DNA of 64,000 nucleotides, from NCBI GenBank assembly GCA_001466705.2, contig LATX02000216.1:186001-250000 (forward strand). The letters are read 5' to 3'. The DNA is from Moniliophthora roreri. Its lineage: Eukaryota > Basidiomycota > Agaricomycetes > Agaricales > Marasmiaceae. The translations under genes and the position numbers were made by a program. The notes under the pieces were generated by a model. It was not told the DNA's origin, made no database searches, and was given only the letters and a program-made list of their open reading frames with translations. Below, piece after piece: positions 9,471 through 20,359 of this stretch; position 1 is the stretch's first letter, and the number at the start of each line of letters is the position of its first letter.

Positions 9471-10990
9471 CTTGAGATTGGTGACAATCTCTCATGAAGG
9501 TCACTGTCAATTATAGCTCCAACCATAATTGATCTCCAGCCTAATATAGTGCCTGATACCTAGTGCTAATGGTCTTAAGGATTGCAATGAGTTGCTGGAG
9601 ATATAATAGGTAAGGGATAATACAATGAGTAGCAGGTAATACAACATGTATGGTGTAATATGACGAGCAGCAAATGATATAGCAAGTGATAGGGACTAGT
9701 GCTAGTAACAGAGCTTACAACAAATTTGAAGAGTTATAATGAGTTTGGAGGGGTTATAACCAGTAATGAGCACTATGGCTACTCAGGAGGGACTCAGCTA
9801 CTTACTAGACTTTCTACTAGGAGCAGAAGATATGTCACACTTTGAGTGTCAAAGCAAAGCACAGGGAACATGAGTAAATTCATGACAAATGAGAATACAT
9901 GATGATGTATATTATGAAGAGAACCTCTATGCAACTGCACGAGAGATAACACCTAGTGAAATCATTAGTATACTGATTCATCCAGAAGGGAAGGATAGAG
10001 AATGAACCTGATGAGCACAGTGGCTTATGGATCACTAGTGTCCACCTGCAGCATCACATACTGAGAACATTAAAAAAACCCAGTCAGGCTGCAGAAAAGA
10101 GTAGCTATCAACAGTTGAGTCAATATTAGTCTCAGGTATAGACTTACTAGATAAAATGACTGACCCTAAGGGTCATTTATGTCAGTGGCACTATTGAGAT
10201 GTGTCAGTGCAAGTCGCTCTGACAAACAAGGTATGACTGTACCTCTAGGATGTGCAAACATGACAAAGAGCACAATTCACAGCATCAATGAGCCAGGTAA
10301 GATGGCATATTGAGATGATGACAGATTGTGATACATGGGCCATGACTCAGAGAGAACCAGAGTGAAGTGAGCAGAGATGTAGGACAATGCTGGAATATGG
10401 GACATGGGCATGGGCATGAGTATGTGTCTGATGTGCTGACATCTTAATAGGTGAGGAGAATGTTGGCGTCGGGCTGGATCAAGCATAAGAATTGTTAATC
10501 CAACCAGCTGGGCAAGAACATATCTGTCAACCTAAGTACTATCTGACATCCCTGTTCCAACTATTGTAATTGCTAGTTCCAGTTTTGAGCTGCTTCTACA
10601 ATGTATAGAACAAGAATTAGTTGTCATCAATGAAAAAGACAAGCGCTGAAATACTTACTCAAAAAGACATGTTCAGTGTGTCAATATATTGCAGGTAGAT
10701 CATAGAAAGTGAATATTGAGTCAGAAGGGCATGTGTAGGGGCAGGAAGAGGGAGAGGAAGGGCAGGAAGAAGGGGAAATAGTGGTGGAAGGGAAGAAAGG
10801 AATGTTGGGGTGTTGGGAATTCTTGGGCTGCCTTTATGTAAGAATTGAGAGTGTGCATAGACCAGTTTAGAGCTGGCCAGAGTTTAGGGTTTTGGACACA
10901 TGAGTTGTAGAAGTGTCTTTTTATTGTTGAGGGGCATTGGAGGTGTCAGATACTTGAACAGTGTTGAAGCCAACAATTGCATCCCACCGG
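9470..10990 (-). repeat. Dispersed repeat, inverted copy of 60,650-62,350
   Basis: Read on the minus strand, this region follows 60,650-62,350 in the same order. Shared landmarks are CTTCAACACTGTTCAAG, CCAAAACCCTAAACTCTG, the CCTTTCTTCCCTTCCACCAC block, and then a run of degenerate 19-20 bp units containing GTTATAAT or its variants. The ends and superfamily are not certain. In the other copy this stretch lies just upstream of a MULE-type transposase gene, so it may be a terminal region of such an element. Confidence 0.65.
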
Positions 10991-11045
10991 ATTATAATCC
11001 ATAGGGAATATCTTGTAGCAATCCTCAATGAGAGCAGTGTTCAAT

Positions 11046-11285
11046 CCAAGTCAATCCCAAGTCAGCCCAACCTAATCCAGTCATGTCTCAGCTCACAGGG
11101 GAGCTTATAATCCCAAATAATCCAGATTAATCCTCCACAATCCAGCCAATCTAATGCAATGTAAGTACTACTGTCTTTTGTCTTAATCCAAGCCAATCCA
11201 ACCTAATCCAGTCATGTCTCAGCTTGCAGGTGAACTCATAATCCCAAATAATCCAGATTAATCCTCCACAATCCAGGCTAATCTC
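11046..11285 (+). repeat. Two direct repeats rich in AATCCAGATTAATCC
   Basis: Two units of about 110 bp (near 11,060-11,155 and 11,185-11,280) share CCAACCTAATCCAGTCATG, CTCATAATCCCAAATAATCC and GATTAATCCTCCACAATCCA. The core TAATCC/GGATTA motif is the one iterated behind the KDZ gene at 27,740-28,110, so this may be a subterminal region of a KDZ-type or related non-autonomous element. Confidence 0.6.
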
Positions 11286-11582
11286 TCAGTGCTCACATTG
11301 GTGGAGGGGATTAATCTGAAATGACTGTCTAGTAAATACGAGTCAATTCAGAGTATAGACTACATACTGTAGTAATCTAAATTATTTGCATGAATCTGAT
11401 GTGATCTATGACAATTTATCTACATGACGCATGTCGCAATCCAGTGGAGGGCCTAGAGGCTCCAGCTGTGAGAAACTAAAGTTCGGCATCTATGTGACAT
11501 CACATCCTGTGCATTGAGCACCCTGTTAGTATATGTACACTAATGATCCAAGTAATCATATTTCATCCAAGAAATAGGTATA

Positions 11583-13407
11583 GCGGTAATATGTCGAACC
11601 TAGAAAAGACTCACTTTTATTCATTTTTACACTATTTCTGAATTGGAACACTTTAATATGACATGAGATAATGGGTAATAAGGACTAGAGTGAGCCCAGT
11701 CTGCTAGTCATTGCCTTAGAGAAGCTGTGGTACCTGGGAAAGTACGAAGAGCTATATGATATGCTATACAGAGGTGTCTAAGCTGTACTTTCTGACCTAT
11801 CTATGTATCAGATCCAAAGCAGATCACTCCCAAAACCTGTAGGGAATCTAACTATGGCCCAATGAACACATTGGCTAGTTAATCAAGCTCTCAAAAGTGC
11901 TATCAATGGGATTTTAACTTCTACTTTACTTTTCTATGACATCTGCAAAGTGCAAGCTGCAGTCAAACAGTACAGAGGTACTTAGAGGAGACATTAAAAC
12001 AGAAAGACGGCTTAGAACAGGAACAATCATAGAACGATCCTCCTCTGAAGTCAATATACAGATCAGAGTCAAAGCAGGTGATCTCTTAATAAAGAATTCA
12101 CTGGCAGCTAAACAATATGCGATAAGCAAACTAGGTACAAAGATTGCTTGGAAAGACAGAAATCACTTCCGAAGGACATTCACTACCTATAGACAGATAC
12201 AACAAGACATATGAAGAATATCTAATGTGCAAGAAATCCTAAATAAGACCAAGTGTGCATTGTCAAAGGAGATAGGGACAATAACAGTGTGTTCTGACCT
12301 TGGAAACTGTGGCATCTAGGCCTCTGCTGATGTGCAGATACTAGAAAAGGGGAAATGCAAGGTCGGAAACTGTAGCATCTAGGCCTCTGCCAATGTGCAG
12401 ATACTAGAAAAGAGGAAATGCTGTCAAAAGACGGGACGGATACAGCCATCCGCTCGTAGATACCCAACTTAGAAAAGAGAAAATACAAATTATAGAGTTT
12501 AGAACGCCTGGAGGCATAGATACCCACGTGGATATGGTCAGATACCCTAGTGGCCAGACTCCATGACATCTAAATAATCCCTCTTTTAGTATCTCAGTCA
12601 CTCATTTGTCATTTCCTGAATTATCGGACATTATTTATAATTTTCTGTAGATATATTCCTGGACCATATATAAGGACAGTTAGATATTTGTACATACTCA
12701 AGTAACTCTGCCTCCTCTGATTGTGAATACATGACGAGTTTGTTTGGTGTATAAATTTGTGTGCCATTCCAGTTTTGCTTCCTCACTACAGGCTCTGGAG
12801 ATTGGTCCTGAGTGACTTCAGAGAGATAGAAATCTGATAATGAACTTGCGTCATAAGAGATAAGAGTAACATCTTGAGTGCGTTATAGCACTTTTCTAAG
12901 AGAAACTTTACACCAAGAAGGAGCCTTGGGCACTTGGAGTGTGACCTGTGTGTGTAGCAGGTTGTGACACACTTAGAGTCTTAGCAAGGGGTGTGCCTGT
13001 GCTGAACTCTTTGTAGAAATTGGTCTAGGACCTTTTCCAGTACACTGTGTGCTGTAGTTATCTTGAAGAAGTCTTGAACTCCATAGGGTCAGACTATATC
13101 GGCTATCGAGTCTTTGTATGAGACTGTAGCTCTTGTGTTTGTGCTTTGTGCACTGTGTTCTTTGTGTTTTGTGTGTGTGTTTGTGATATAAACCATTTTA
13201 AAACCATATATACTCCTCTGGAGGTGAACGCTTTGAAGTAGAACACTTCAATAAGAGAGAATCAACCTAGCTAAGAGTTTTATTGGCATTCTAAGTGCAG
13301 TAACTCTGATCACATCGATCCACACTTGCACAACAAACTGAGTTAGACTTTTGGAGGTTATCTTTTTGGGTAGTTTTCCACTAGTCCTATCTTAGACAAA
13401 TTAGCGG
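11583..13407 (+). mobile_element. 1.8-kb repeat family, copy 1 (solo LTR or TIR element)
   Basis: The element spans 11,587-13,403, flanked by identical GCGG (11,583-11,586 and 13,404-13,407). It starts TAATATGTCGAACC and ends TTAGACAAATTA, so the first and last nine bases are inverted repeats with one mismatch (TAATATGTC / TAATTTGTC). It has no coding capacity that I can support. An internal TATATAAG at 12,667 with AT-rich surroundings looks like a pol II promoter, as in a U3 region. The 4-bp duplication and internal promoter favour a solo LTR of a long-LTR element. A DNA element with short inverted ends is the alternative. Confidence 0.75.
12667..12674 (+). promoter_or_regulatory. TATA box inside the 1.8-kb repeat
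   Basis: TATATAAG follows GGACCA and is conserved in the other copies (21,373 region, 56,140 region, and reverse-complemented near 31,157). Conservation across diverged copies supports a real promoter of the ancestral element. Confidence 0.5.
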
Positions 13408-15061
13408 GAACATCTGCTATAGTAGTCAGAGCCATAAATAAGTCAAATGAAGGAAATCAACTTACTGACATTGATGAGTAGCTTATTTCTGGGATGAGAA
13501 TGTTAGTACATGTGTGAGGATTATGTCTGATGGACTTACATGGCTAACATGATGACCACTGGAGGCCTGACGACCAACGGAGACACTGCTGGCCTCACTG
13601 CTGGTAGCTACAGAACTTGCAATTTGCTTCTTGACTTTGCGTGATCAGCGCGATGTGCCAGTCAAAGCTTCTGCCTTGATCAGCGCCGTTCTCTTTCGAG
13701 GATTTCCTACAAGGGAGCATGCATCCTTTTTTGTGGCACATCTCTCACATCTCTTTCCTTTGATTTGCTTGAGGCAAGTAATACCATATTTCTTGCATGC
13801 ATTACAAGAAGCTGAGAAAACAACAGGTTAGTATGCAGCAGATTCAGATCAAGACAATACAAATGTTCATTGATACCAGCAGAGTCAACAGTCAAGGTTC
13901 CATCAAGTTCATGATCAGGTTCATCTAGAAAATGATTGAGTATTGAGTGACAAGAGCAAAATGATACATACTTTGATCGACACCAATATTGACATCATCA
14001 GCTGAGTTTTCATCCATCACATCGTTGGCTGTACCTGTAAAATAATAAGTACTATAATGTGAGCATGTTTGAGGTATTACTAACCATCAACAGCCATTGC
14101 TTCAGTATCAAGAACCTGGCCTTCAGCTTCCATGGTAGGTGAGTTGATGGCATTGATCTGTACAGCATCCATAGCAACATCCACATTCCCAGATTTGGTG
14201 CCTGATTGATGGTTAGCATTGACGTTGACAGAGCCAATTGCCTGAGAATTGGATTCTGAGGGTCTGTCAGAATCCACAAGAGGTGGTGTGCACATATTGA
14301 TAGACACAGTAGGTGAAGACCTAGTCATTGGATCAAGAGTGTTCATAGCAGTACCTGCCTTGCTTGCTGTTCCTTCATAGTGTAGTGGAGTGTGAGTTGC
14401 AGTCGAGTCCAAGATAGAGTCAGCCGTACCCACAACTTGAATTTGAACAGGGTCTGTTGTAGTCGGTTGTATAACTCCCACAGAAGAAGAATTCGTCTGA
14501 GCTGAGGATGATGAAGCAGCATCTGTGGCTGGTGGGCTGTGATCAACATTATTGCAGACAATAAAATAGTAAATGTACCCAGAGTCAGAGTTCCCCACAC
14601 CTTCAAAGGTTCTTCAAAACCTTCCTTGTACTTCACTTGTAGTGCTTCGGGAATTCTAAAAGGGATGCTTCTGGGTCCAGCAACTGTAACCCTTAATAAA
14701 TACAAGTTAAATTATCAGCAAAGGGAAAGGAGCATGATCTCACATTTCTGTATGGGTTTGGCCATTACCGAGGTTGCAGATGAAATGTACAACAAATCAG
14801 ACATTGCCACACTGATTCCAGCCAGTTCCAATGAGGGGTTTCAAAGTGATGGAAATCCAGGCTGGTAGGTTCTTCTGGTTGCTAAGATAAAATCAGTATG
14901 ATGCTGAGAATGAAATAGCTAAGTGACTTACTCTGTGATGTGTTCAGATGGTGGATCCCAGAATCTATTCTTGTTGATGGTCTTAGCTTTGTCTTTAAAT
15001 GGCTTCTTCTTGAGTTCGGTAAGCTTTCCCCACGGTTCATCATGGACTGTGTTCCAAGCAT

Positions 15062-15062
15062 N
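15062..15062. other. N, contig join within the duplicated gene segment
   Basis: The paralogous segment at 17,036 continues through this point into different sequence (TGTGGAGATACACAC), so a gap of unknown length is hidden behind one N. Confidence 0.7.
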
Positions 15063-15119
15063 TATTCCTTTTCAGAGTGATTGCCGAGTGGTTTTCCAGC
15101 CCATATTGATGGACCACTA

Positions 15120-15300
15120 GGGTTGTAATGTGATTGTAATGCCCTTCTTGGGTTGTAATGGTGTTGCAACTGATCATAATTATTATTGTATGTTACAACT
15201 AGGTTACCATATCTGACTTGGCATATAACGGGGTTGCTAATGATTATGTATCTCATAATGCATTATGGGGGTTATAACCCTATTATAATGTGACGTGCTT
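15120..15300. repeat. AT-rich degenerate repeat with GGTTGTAAT motifs
   Basis: Several loosely repeated words (GGGTTGTAAT, GTGATTGTAAT, GGGGTTGCTAATGAT, GGGGGTTATAACCC) occur in about 180 bp between the two gene-segment copies. The composition resembles the 19-20 bp units at 62,030-62,120. This could be the end of an inserted element; no clear borders are seen. Confidence 0.45.
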
Positions 15301-15818
15301 TTTGCAGGTGAACAGCCATCGCTTTGGTATCAAGAACCTGGCCTTCAGCTTCCATGGTAGGTGAGTTGACGGTGTTGACCTGTACAGCATCCATAGCAAT
15401 GTCCACATTCCCAGATTTGGTGCCTGATTGATGGTTAGCATTGACATTGACAGAGCCAATTGCCTGAGAATTGGATTCTGAGAGTCTGTCAGAATCCATA
15501 AGAGGTGGTGTGCATGTATTGATAGACACAGTAGGTGAAGACCTAGTCATTGGATCAAGAGTGTTCATAGCAGTACTTGCTGCAGTGGGCCATCAGGGTC
15601 TGATGGCAATTACGAGTCTGTTTCTGGCATTGTGGTTTTGCAGAAACTTGAAAGCTGAACAAACAATGAAGTGAGCCAAATAAAACAATCTATCGACATC
15701 TATCAGACCACAACTTTCCCACCCACTTATACCTTCCACATAAGGAAAAATTTGGCAGATAAAGACGAATCCTTGTAAACTTGGACTTGTAACCTACCTT
15801 GCTTGCTGTTCCTTCATG

Positions 15819-16356
15819 GGGTAGGGCCATCAGTACATTGACACCATGCCTTCTGGCCTTTTATGGCATTTTCGGCATTTTCGGCCTTTCAAAAGGTTGA
15901 GACCAAGATATCAAAAGTTGAAGTGTTATATGCTACTTACAGGTATCAACTATATACCTGTTAGCTAGTAACACTACCTCCCAGATTATAGAGGGCACCA
16001 TATACTCAACAGACTATTTTTCAAGTCAATTTCATCTAGTTGATGGTATCCCGGGCATGTTGACCAATAAGGGTTCACAGTGAGCTTCTTGTGCATAGAA
16101 ATAGACCTATTTACAGTAATTTAATCTTAAACTACCCTCTCAGCTTGACTTGTTTACTCCCAACAATGTAGTACAATGTGACACAGCTAGCTGCTCTGGG
16201 GGACCTAGCCTTTTGAGAGTCTAGACCACCTGGCCCAGCCAGCCTTTTGGCCTTTTTGGGGGTGATTCCCAGCCAAAAAGTTGTCCCAGCATTTCGGCCC
16301 AAAAGGCCACAAAAGGCCACAAAAAGGCCAGAAATGCTGGGTGATGTCATCCTGCT
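15819..16356. mobile_element. MITE-like insertion with a strong hairpin
   Basis: Comparison with the paralogous segment (14,370-14,385) shows about 540 bp of extra sequence between TTCCTTCATGG and TAGTGGAATG. It contains repeated AAAAGGCC and CATTTCGGCC words. At 16,285-16,341 there is an inverted repeat with 15-bp arms (CCCAGCATTTCGGCC and GGCCAGAAATGCTGGG, one mismatch). No coding frame is supported. Ends and target duplication are not clear to me, so class is unassigned. Confidence 0.55.
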
Positions 16357-18059
16357 GATGTAGTGGAATGTGGGTTGCAGTTGGGTTCAAGATAGAGTCA
16401 GCCGTACCCATGACTTGAGTTTGAACAGGGTCTGTTGTAGTTGGTTGTATAACTCCTACAGAAGGAGAATTCGTCTCAGCTGAGGATAATGAAGCAGCAT
16501 CTGTGGCTGGTGGGCTGTGATCAACATCATTGCAGATGATAAAATAGTAAATGTACCCAGAGTCAGAGTTCCCCATGCCTTCAAAGGTTCTTCAAAACCT
16601 TCCTTGTACTTCACTTATAGTGCTTTGGGAATTCTCAAAAGGATGCTTCTGGGTCCAGCAACCATAACCCTTAATAAATATGAGTTAAATTATCAGTGAA
16701 GGGAAAGGAGCATGATCTCACATTTCTGTATAGGTTTGGCCATTACTGAGATTGCAGATGAAATGTACAATGAATCGGACATTGCCACACTGATTCCAGC
16801 CAGTTCCAATGAGGGGTTTCAGAGTGATGGAAATCCAGGCTGGTAGGTTCTCCTGGTTGCTAAGATAAAATCAGTATGATGCTGAGAACAAAATAGCTAA
16901 GTGACTTACTCTGCAATGTGTTCAGATGGCAGATCCCAGAATCTATTCTTGTTGATGGTCTTAGCTTTGTCTTCGAATGGCTTCTTCTCAAGTTCAGTAA
17001 GCTTTCCCCACAGTTCATCATGGACTGTGTTCCAAGTGTGGAGATACACACTTCCTCAAGAGCCAGGAGCATGACAATGAACCTCTGTCTGGATGACGTT
17101 AGTGTTTTCATGGCACCATTCACTTATTGTGTTGGTCACCCAGGATATATTACCCTGAGACATAGATGAACTGGTGGCTGTAGTAGCAGGAGCAGAAGCT
17201 GGAGGTAGTGTGCTAGGGACTATGGCAGCCACTGAAAGTGGAGCAGACATAGAGGCACCTGGCATTGAGGGAGGTGAGACGATAGTGGTTGGCATTGGAT
17301 GTGAAGTAGCTGGTGGTGGTGGAGTGGGTAGAGGTGTGGTCAGTATTGAAGGATTAGATGTCATAGAATATGGTGGTGGTGGAAGATAAGGCAGTGGTGG
17401 AAGATAAGGCAGTGGTGGCAGAGGAGGTGGTGCATCACCTCTCTGTAACCTTGTGCAATGGATATGAGTAGTGTTAGTGAGAATCTTGAAAAGAGGCTGC
17501 ATTGAATCAGTAACAAGTAAAAACTAGGGATAAGAGCACATACCTGAAGAAAGATTGCTCAAGGCAAGCGACCATAGTTGAAATGTTTGACAAATGGTGT
17601 TGGAACATTTCATTCTACCCATGACTTCTTTGTGAACAAGAGATGCTGAGGTAACTTGGTTTCAGCCCAGTACCTCTTGAAGAACTCAGCTTCAACCCAG
17701 TTTTTCTCAGAGGTAGAACACATATGGTTAGCCATAGCAGTACTAATGGCTGTAACTGGACCACTGAGTACACTGACAACAGTACCGGTGCTTGTGACAT
17801 GGATGTCAGGTACAGTAGGAGGAAGGGTTGGAGTTGGGTTTGCTGCACCTACTACAGCACCAGGAGTGGCACAAGAAGCAAGTACATTGGAAGTAGGGGG
17901 TGTGATGGTCATGGCGTTACCAGAGGCAACAGCAGTGGCTATAGTAGCCAAAGTGGATAGAGTAGAGTGTGTAGGCAGTGGTACAGCTGGAGATGTCAAG
18001 TTTGGGGGGTTGGGAGTACTTGGAACATCAGGAGCTGTTTGAGGGTTGAGCTGTGACAT

Positions 18060-18282
18060 GGTGGTAGAGGTCCAAGAGATGGTGGGAATTTGCAAAAGGA
18101 ATAAATCCAGCACAGCATGTGCAAGTATGAGGCTATACAATGCCAGAAGGGGTGGATTGCCCATTAATCCAGATCACTGTCACTGATTGAACCAAATGAA
18201 TGTTGTGTCATTGTTGGACCATGTGCTCACTTCACATATAAAATTCCCTCTACTTCACATCTCATCTCCAACCTGATCTCCC
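18060..18282. promoter_or_regulatory. Shared divergent promoter interval, 223 bp
   Basis: This interval separates the start codons of two genes that run outwards (18,059 minus and 18,283 plus). CATATAAAAT near 18,235 lies about 45 bp before the plus-strand ATG and is a plausible TATA element. The minus side has no clear TATA box. Confidence 0.5.
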
Positions 18283-18937
18283 ATGTCTCACCCACCTGAG
18301 TATGCCGACAATGTCGAGAACTATTGTCAACAGCTCAAAGAGTGTATCCATCAATTTGCCAGGACTGTTGCTGGGCCTCTTCCAAAAACCTTCGAAAACC
18401 ATAATGGGTGCAGGATCAAGGCCTATGTCAACTACAGCAGTACTGATTTCTCGAACATTGGATGAATCTATACTAAAGTAAGCAGCAGATCTTGTAATGA
18501 TTTTTTTTGGTCCACTCACATTGTCACAGTGTGTTACAACCTCTCATAAACACCATCTCATCACCTACATCACTGAATCCCTAGACAACAAGAAAATGGC
18601 AGTATTTTGGCATCTACGAGCTCTTTATGAGCTTAGTGGTTGGAAATACTCCTCAACTCCAAGGGAATTCTCCACTGTGGTAGAGCATTTAGCAGCTCTC
18701 AGTGTATTGCTTGATGACACTGAGACTCTGTGCCAGGCACATGTGCCTTGAGGCAGAAATACAAGGAGCCCTGGTTTGTTGCCTATAGCAACCACTCTGT
18801 CACCATTGTGCTTGGGAAAGAGGCAATCCAAGGGTCCAATGTGCAATAGGCCAAAGAAGCACAGGACAGTCAAAGCCTTTCCCTGCCCTTTGCTATTGCA
18901 GAAACCAATCGAGATAATTGATATCAGTGATGAATAG
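18283..18937 (+). pseudogene. Two-exon hypothetical gene ending in IEIIDISDE
   Basis: Exon 1 (18,283-18,476) begins MSHPPEYADNVENYC and is followed by a 53-bp intron (GTAAGC...CACAG, 18,477-18,529). Exon 2 (18,530-18,937) stays in phase and ends at TAG 18,935. Two in-frame TGA codons (18,463 and 18,749) are best explained as former CGA. The protein would be about 200 residues, with a helical middle (FWHLRALYELSGWKY, VVEHLAALSVLLDD) and a basic stretch (NRPKKHRTVK) before an acidic tail. I do not know its function. The acidic ISD-type tail and its divergent cysteine-cluster neighbour are seen in repeated hypothetical genes of mushrooms, so a transposon origin is likely. Confidence 0.6.
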
Positions 18938-19096
18938 ATTTCTAGATTTTCATGTAAATACTTACCAGAGTGGATGTTACCTCCCCATTATTTCTTGACA
19001 TAGCAGCCTCAAATTCATTAATAGTTGTCAACGTGAATATGTGATGTAGGTGGTGATTGACTGAGTGGTAGTGGTTGAGAATTTTGACAGGTTCAG

Positions 19097-19785
19097 TAAT
19101 ATGTTGAACCTAGAAAAGACCCACTTTTATTCATTTTACATTACTTTTGATTTGGAACACTTTAATATGACACAAGATAATGGGTAATAAGGACTAGAGT
19201 GAGCCCAGTCTGCTAGTCATTGCCTTAGAGAAGCTATAGTACCTTGGAAAGTATGAAGAGCTATATGATATGCTATACAGAGGTGTCTAAGCTGTACTTT
19301 CCAACTTATCTATGTATCAGATCCAAAACAGATCACTCCCAAAACCTGTAGGGAACCTAACTATGGCCTAATGAATGCATTGGCTAGTTAACCAAGCTCT
19401 TGAAGTGCTATCAATGGGAATTTAATTGCTATTTTACCTTTCTATGACATCTGCAAAGTGCAACATGCAGTCAAACAGTATGGAGGTACTTAGAGAAGAT
19501 GTCAAAACAGAAAGATGACTTAGAACAGGAACGATCACAGAATGATCCTCCTCTGAAGTCAATCTATGGATCAAAGTCAAAGCAGGCGATCTCTTAAAGA
19601 GTTCACTGGCAGCTAAACAATATGAGATAAACTAACTAGGTACAAAGTCATATCAGAAAGCAGGAAATCACTTCCAAAGGACATCCCCTACCTACAGACA
19701 GATACTACGAGACATAAAAAGAACATCTAACACATAAGAAGTCCTAAATATGACCAAGTGTGCATTATCAAAGGAGATAGGAACA
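19097..19785 (+). mobile_element. 1.8-kb repeat family, copy 2, left part
   Basis: It starts TAATATGTTGAACC and follows copy 1 until the tandem-duplication join at 19,785. The rest of this copy is found after the second unit. Confidence 0.8.
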
Positions 19786-19792
19786 GTCACAG

Positions 19793-20200
19793 TGTGTTAC
19801 AACCTCTCATAAACACCATCTCATCACCTACATCACTGAATCCCTAGACAACAAGAAAATGGCAGTATTTTGGCATCTACGAGCTCTTTATGAGCTTAGT
19901 GGTTGGAAATACTCCTCAACTCCAAGGGAATTCTCCACTGTGGTAGAGCATTTAGCAGCTCTCAGTGTATTGCTTGATGACACTGAGACTCTGTGCCAGG
20001 CACATGTGCCTTGAGGCAGAAATACAAGGAGCCCTGGTTTGTTGCCTATAGCAACCACTCTGTCACCATTGTGCTTGGGAAAGAGGCAATCCAAGGGTCC
20101 AATGTGCAATAGGCCAAAGAAGCACAGGACAGTCAAAGCCTTTCCCTGCCCTTTGCTATTGCAGAAACCAATCGAGATAATTGATATCAGTGATGAATAG
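19793..20200 (+). pseudogene. Duplicate of exon 2 of the IEIIDISDE gene
   Basis: This is a second copy of 18,530-18,937 made by the 1,263-bp duplication. It carries the same internal TGA and has no first exon or start codon, so it cannot be an independent gene. Confidence 0.75.
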
Positions 20201-20359
20201 ATTTCTAGATTTTCATGTAAATACTTACCAGAGTGGATGTTACCTCCCCATTATTTCTTGACATAGCAGCCTCAAATTCATTAATAGTTGTCAACGTGAA
20301 TATGTGATGTAGGTGGTGATTGACTGAGTGGTAGTGGTTGAGAATTTTGACAGGTTCAG

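Larger units (their letters stand above)
14086..17036 (-). repeat. Internal duplication of the cysteine-cluster gene
   Basis: Segment 14,086-15,061 and segment 15,308-17,036 are copies of the same part of the gene. Both contain the MGNSDSGYIYYFI, SPPATDAAS, TTTDPVQ and MEAEGQVLDT coding blocks on the minus strand, plus the same exon junctions. The second copy is longer because of insertions at about 15,574-15,792 and 15,819-16,356. The first copy ends at the N at 15,062, so an assembly cause for part of the arrangement cannot be excluded. Confidence 0.75.
13645..18059 (-). pseudogene. Decayed multi-exon gene with C-terminal cysteine cluster
   Basis: Read on the minus strand from ATG 18,059 (CACCATGTCA context). 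Exon pieces: MSQLNPQTAPDVPSTP onward (18,059-17,612), Ala/Thr/Pro-rich, ending with a motif around KRYWAETKLPQHLLF; a Pro-rich piece at 17,450-17,050 (PPLPPLPYLPP, then SEWCHENTNVIQTEVHCH); then VYLHTWNTVHDELWGKL and AKTINKNRFWDLPSEH (17,045-16,918). The last piece, 13,806-13,645, contains CNACKKYGITC and CERCATKKDACSL, a two-part CxxC cluster like those at the C-terminus of repeated basidiomycete hypothetical proteins. Zinc binding is likely; function is unknown. The middle has been duplicated and interrupted by insertions and an N gap. It is probably transposon-borne, and the divergent neighbour at 18,283 may be its partner. Confidence 0.6.

Noticed and set aside
13150..13190. GT-rich run as a regulatory site
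   Set aside because: It is a short low-complexity stretch present in all copies of the 1.8-kb repeat; nothing links it to regulation.
17174..18042. Plus-strand Gly/Val/Ala-rich frames (17,174-17,389; 17,656-18,042)
   Set aside because: They are the complement of the Pro/Thr/Ala-rich minus-strand gene and have no independent start context or family match.
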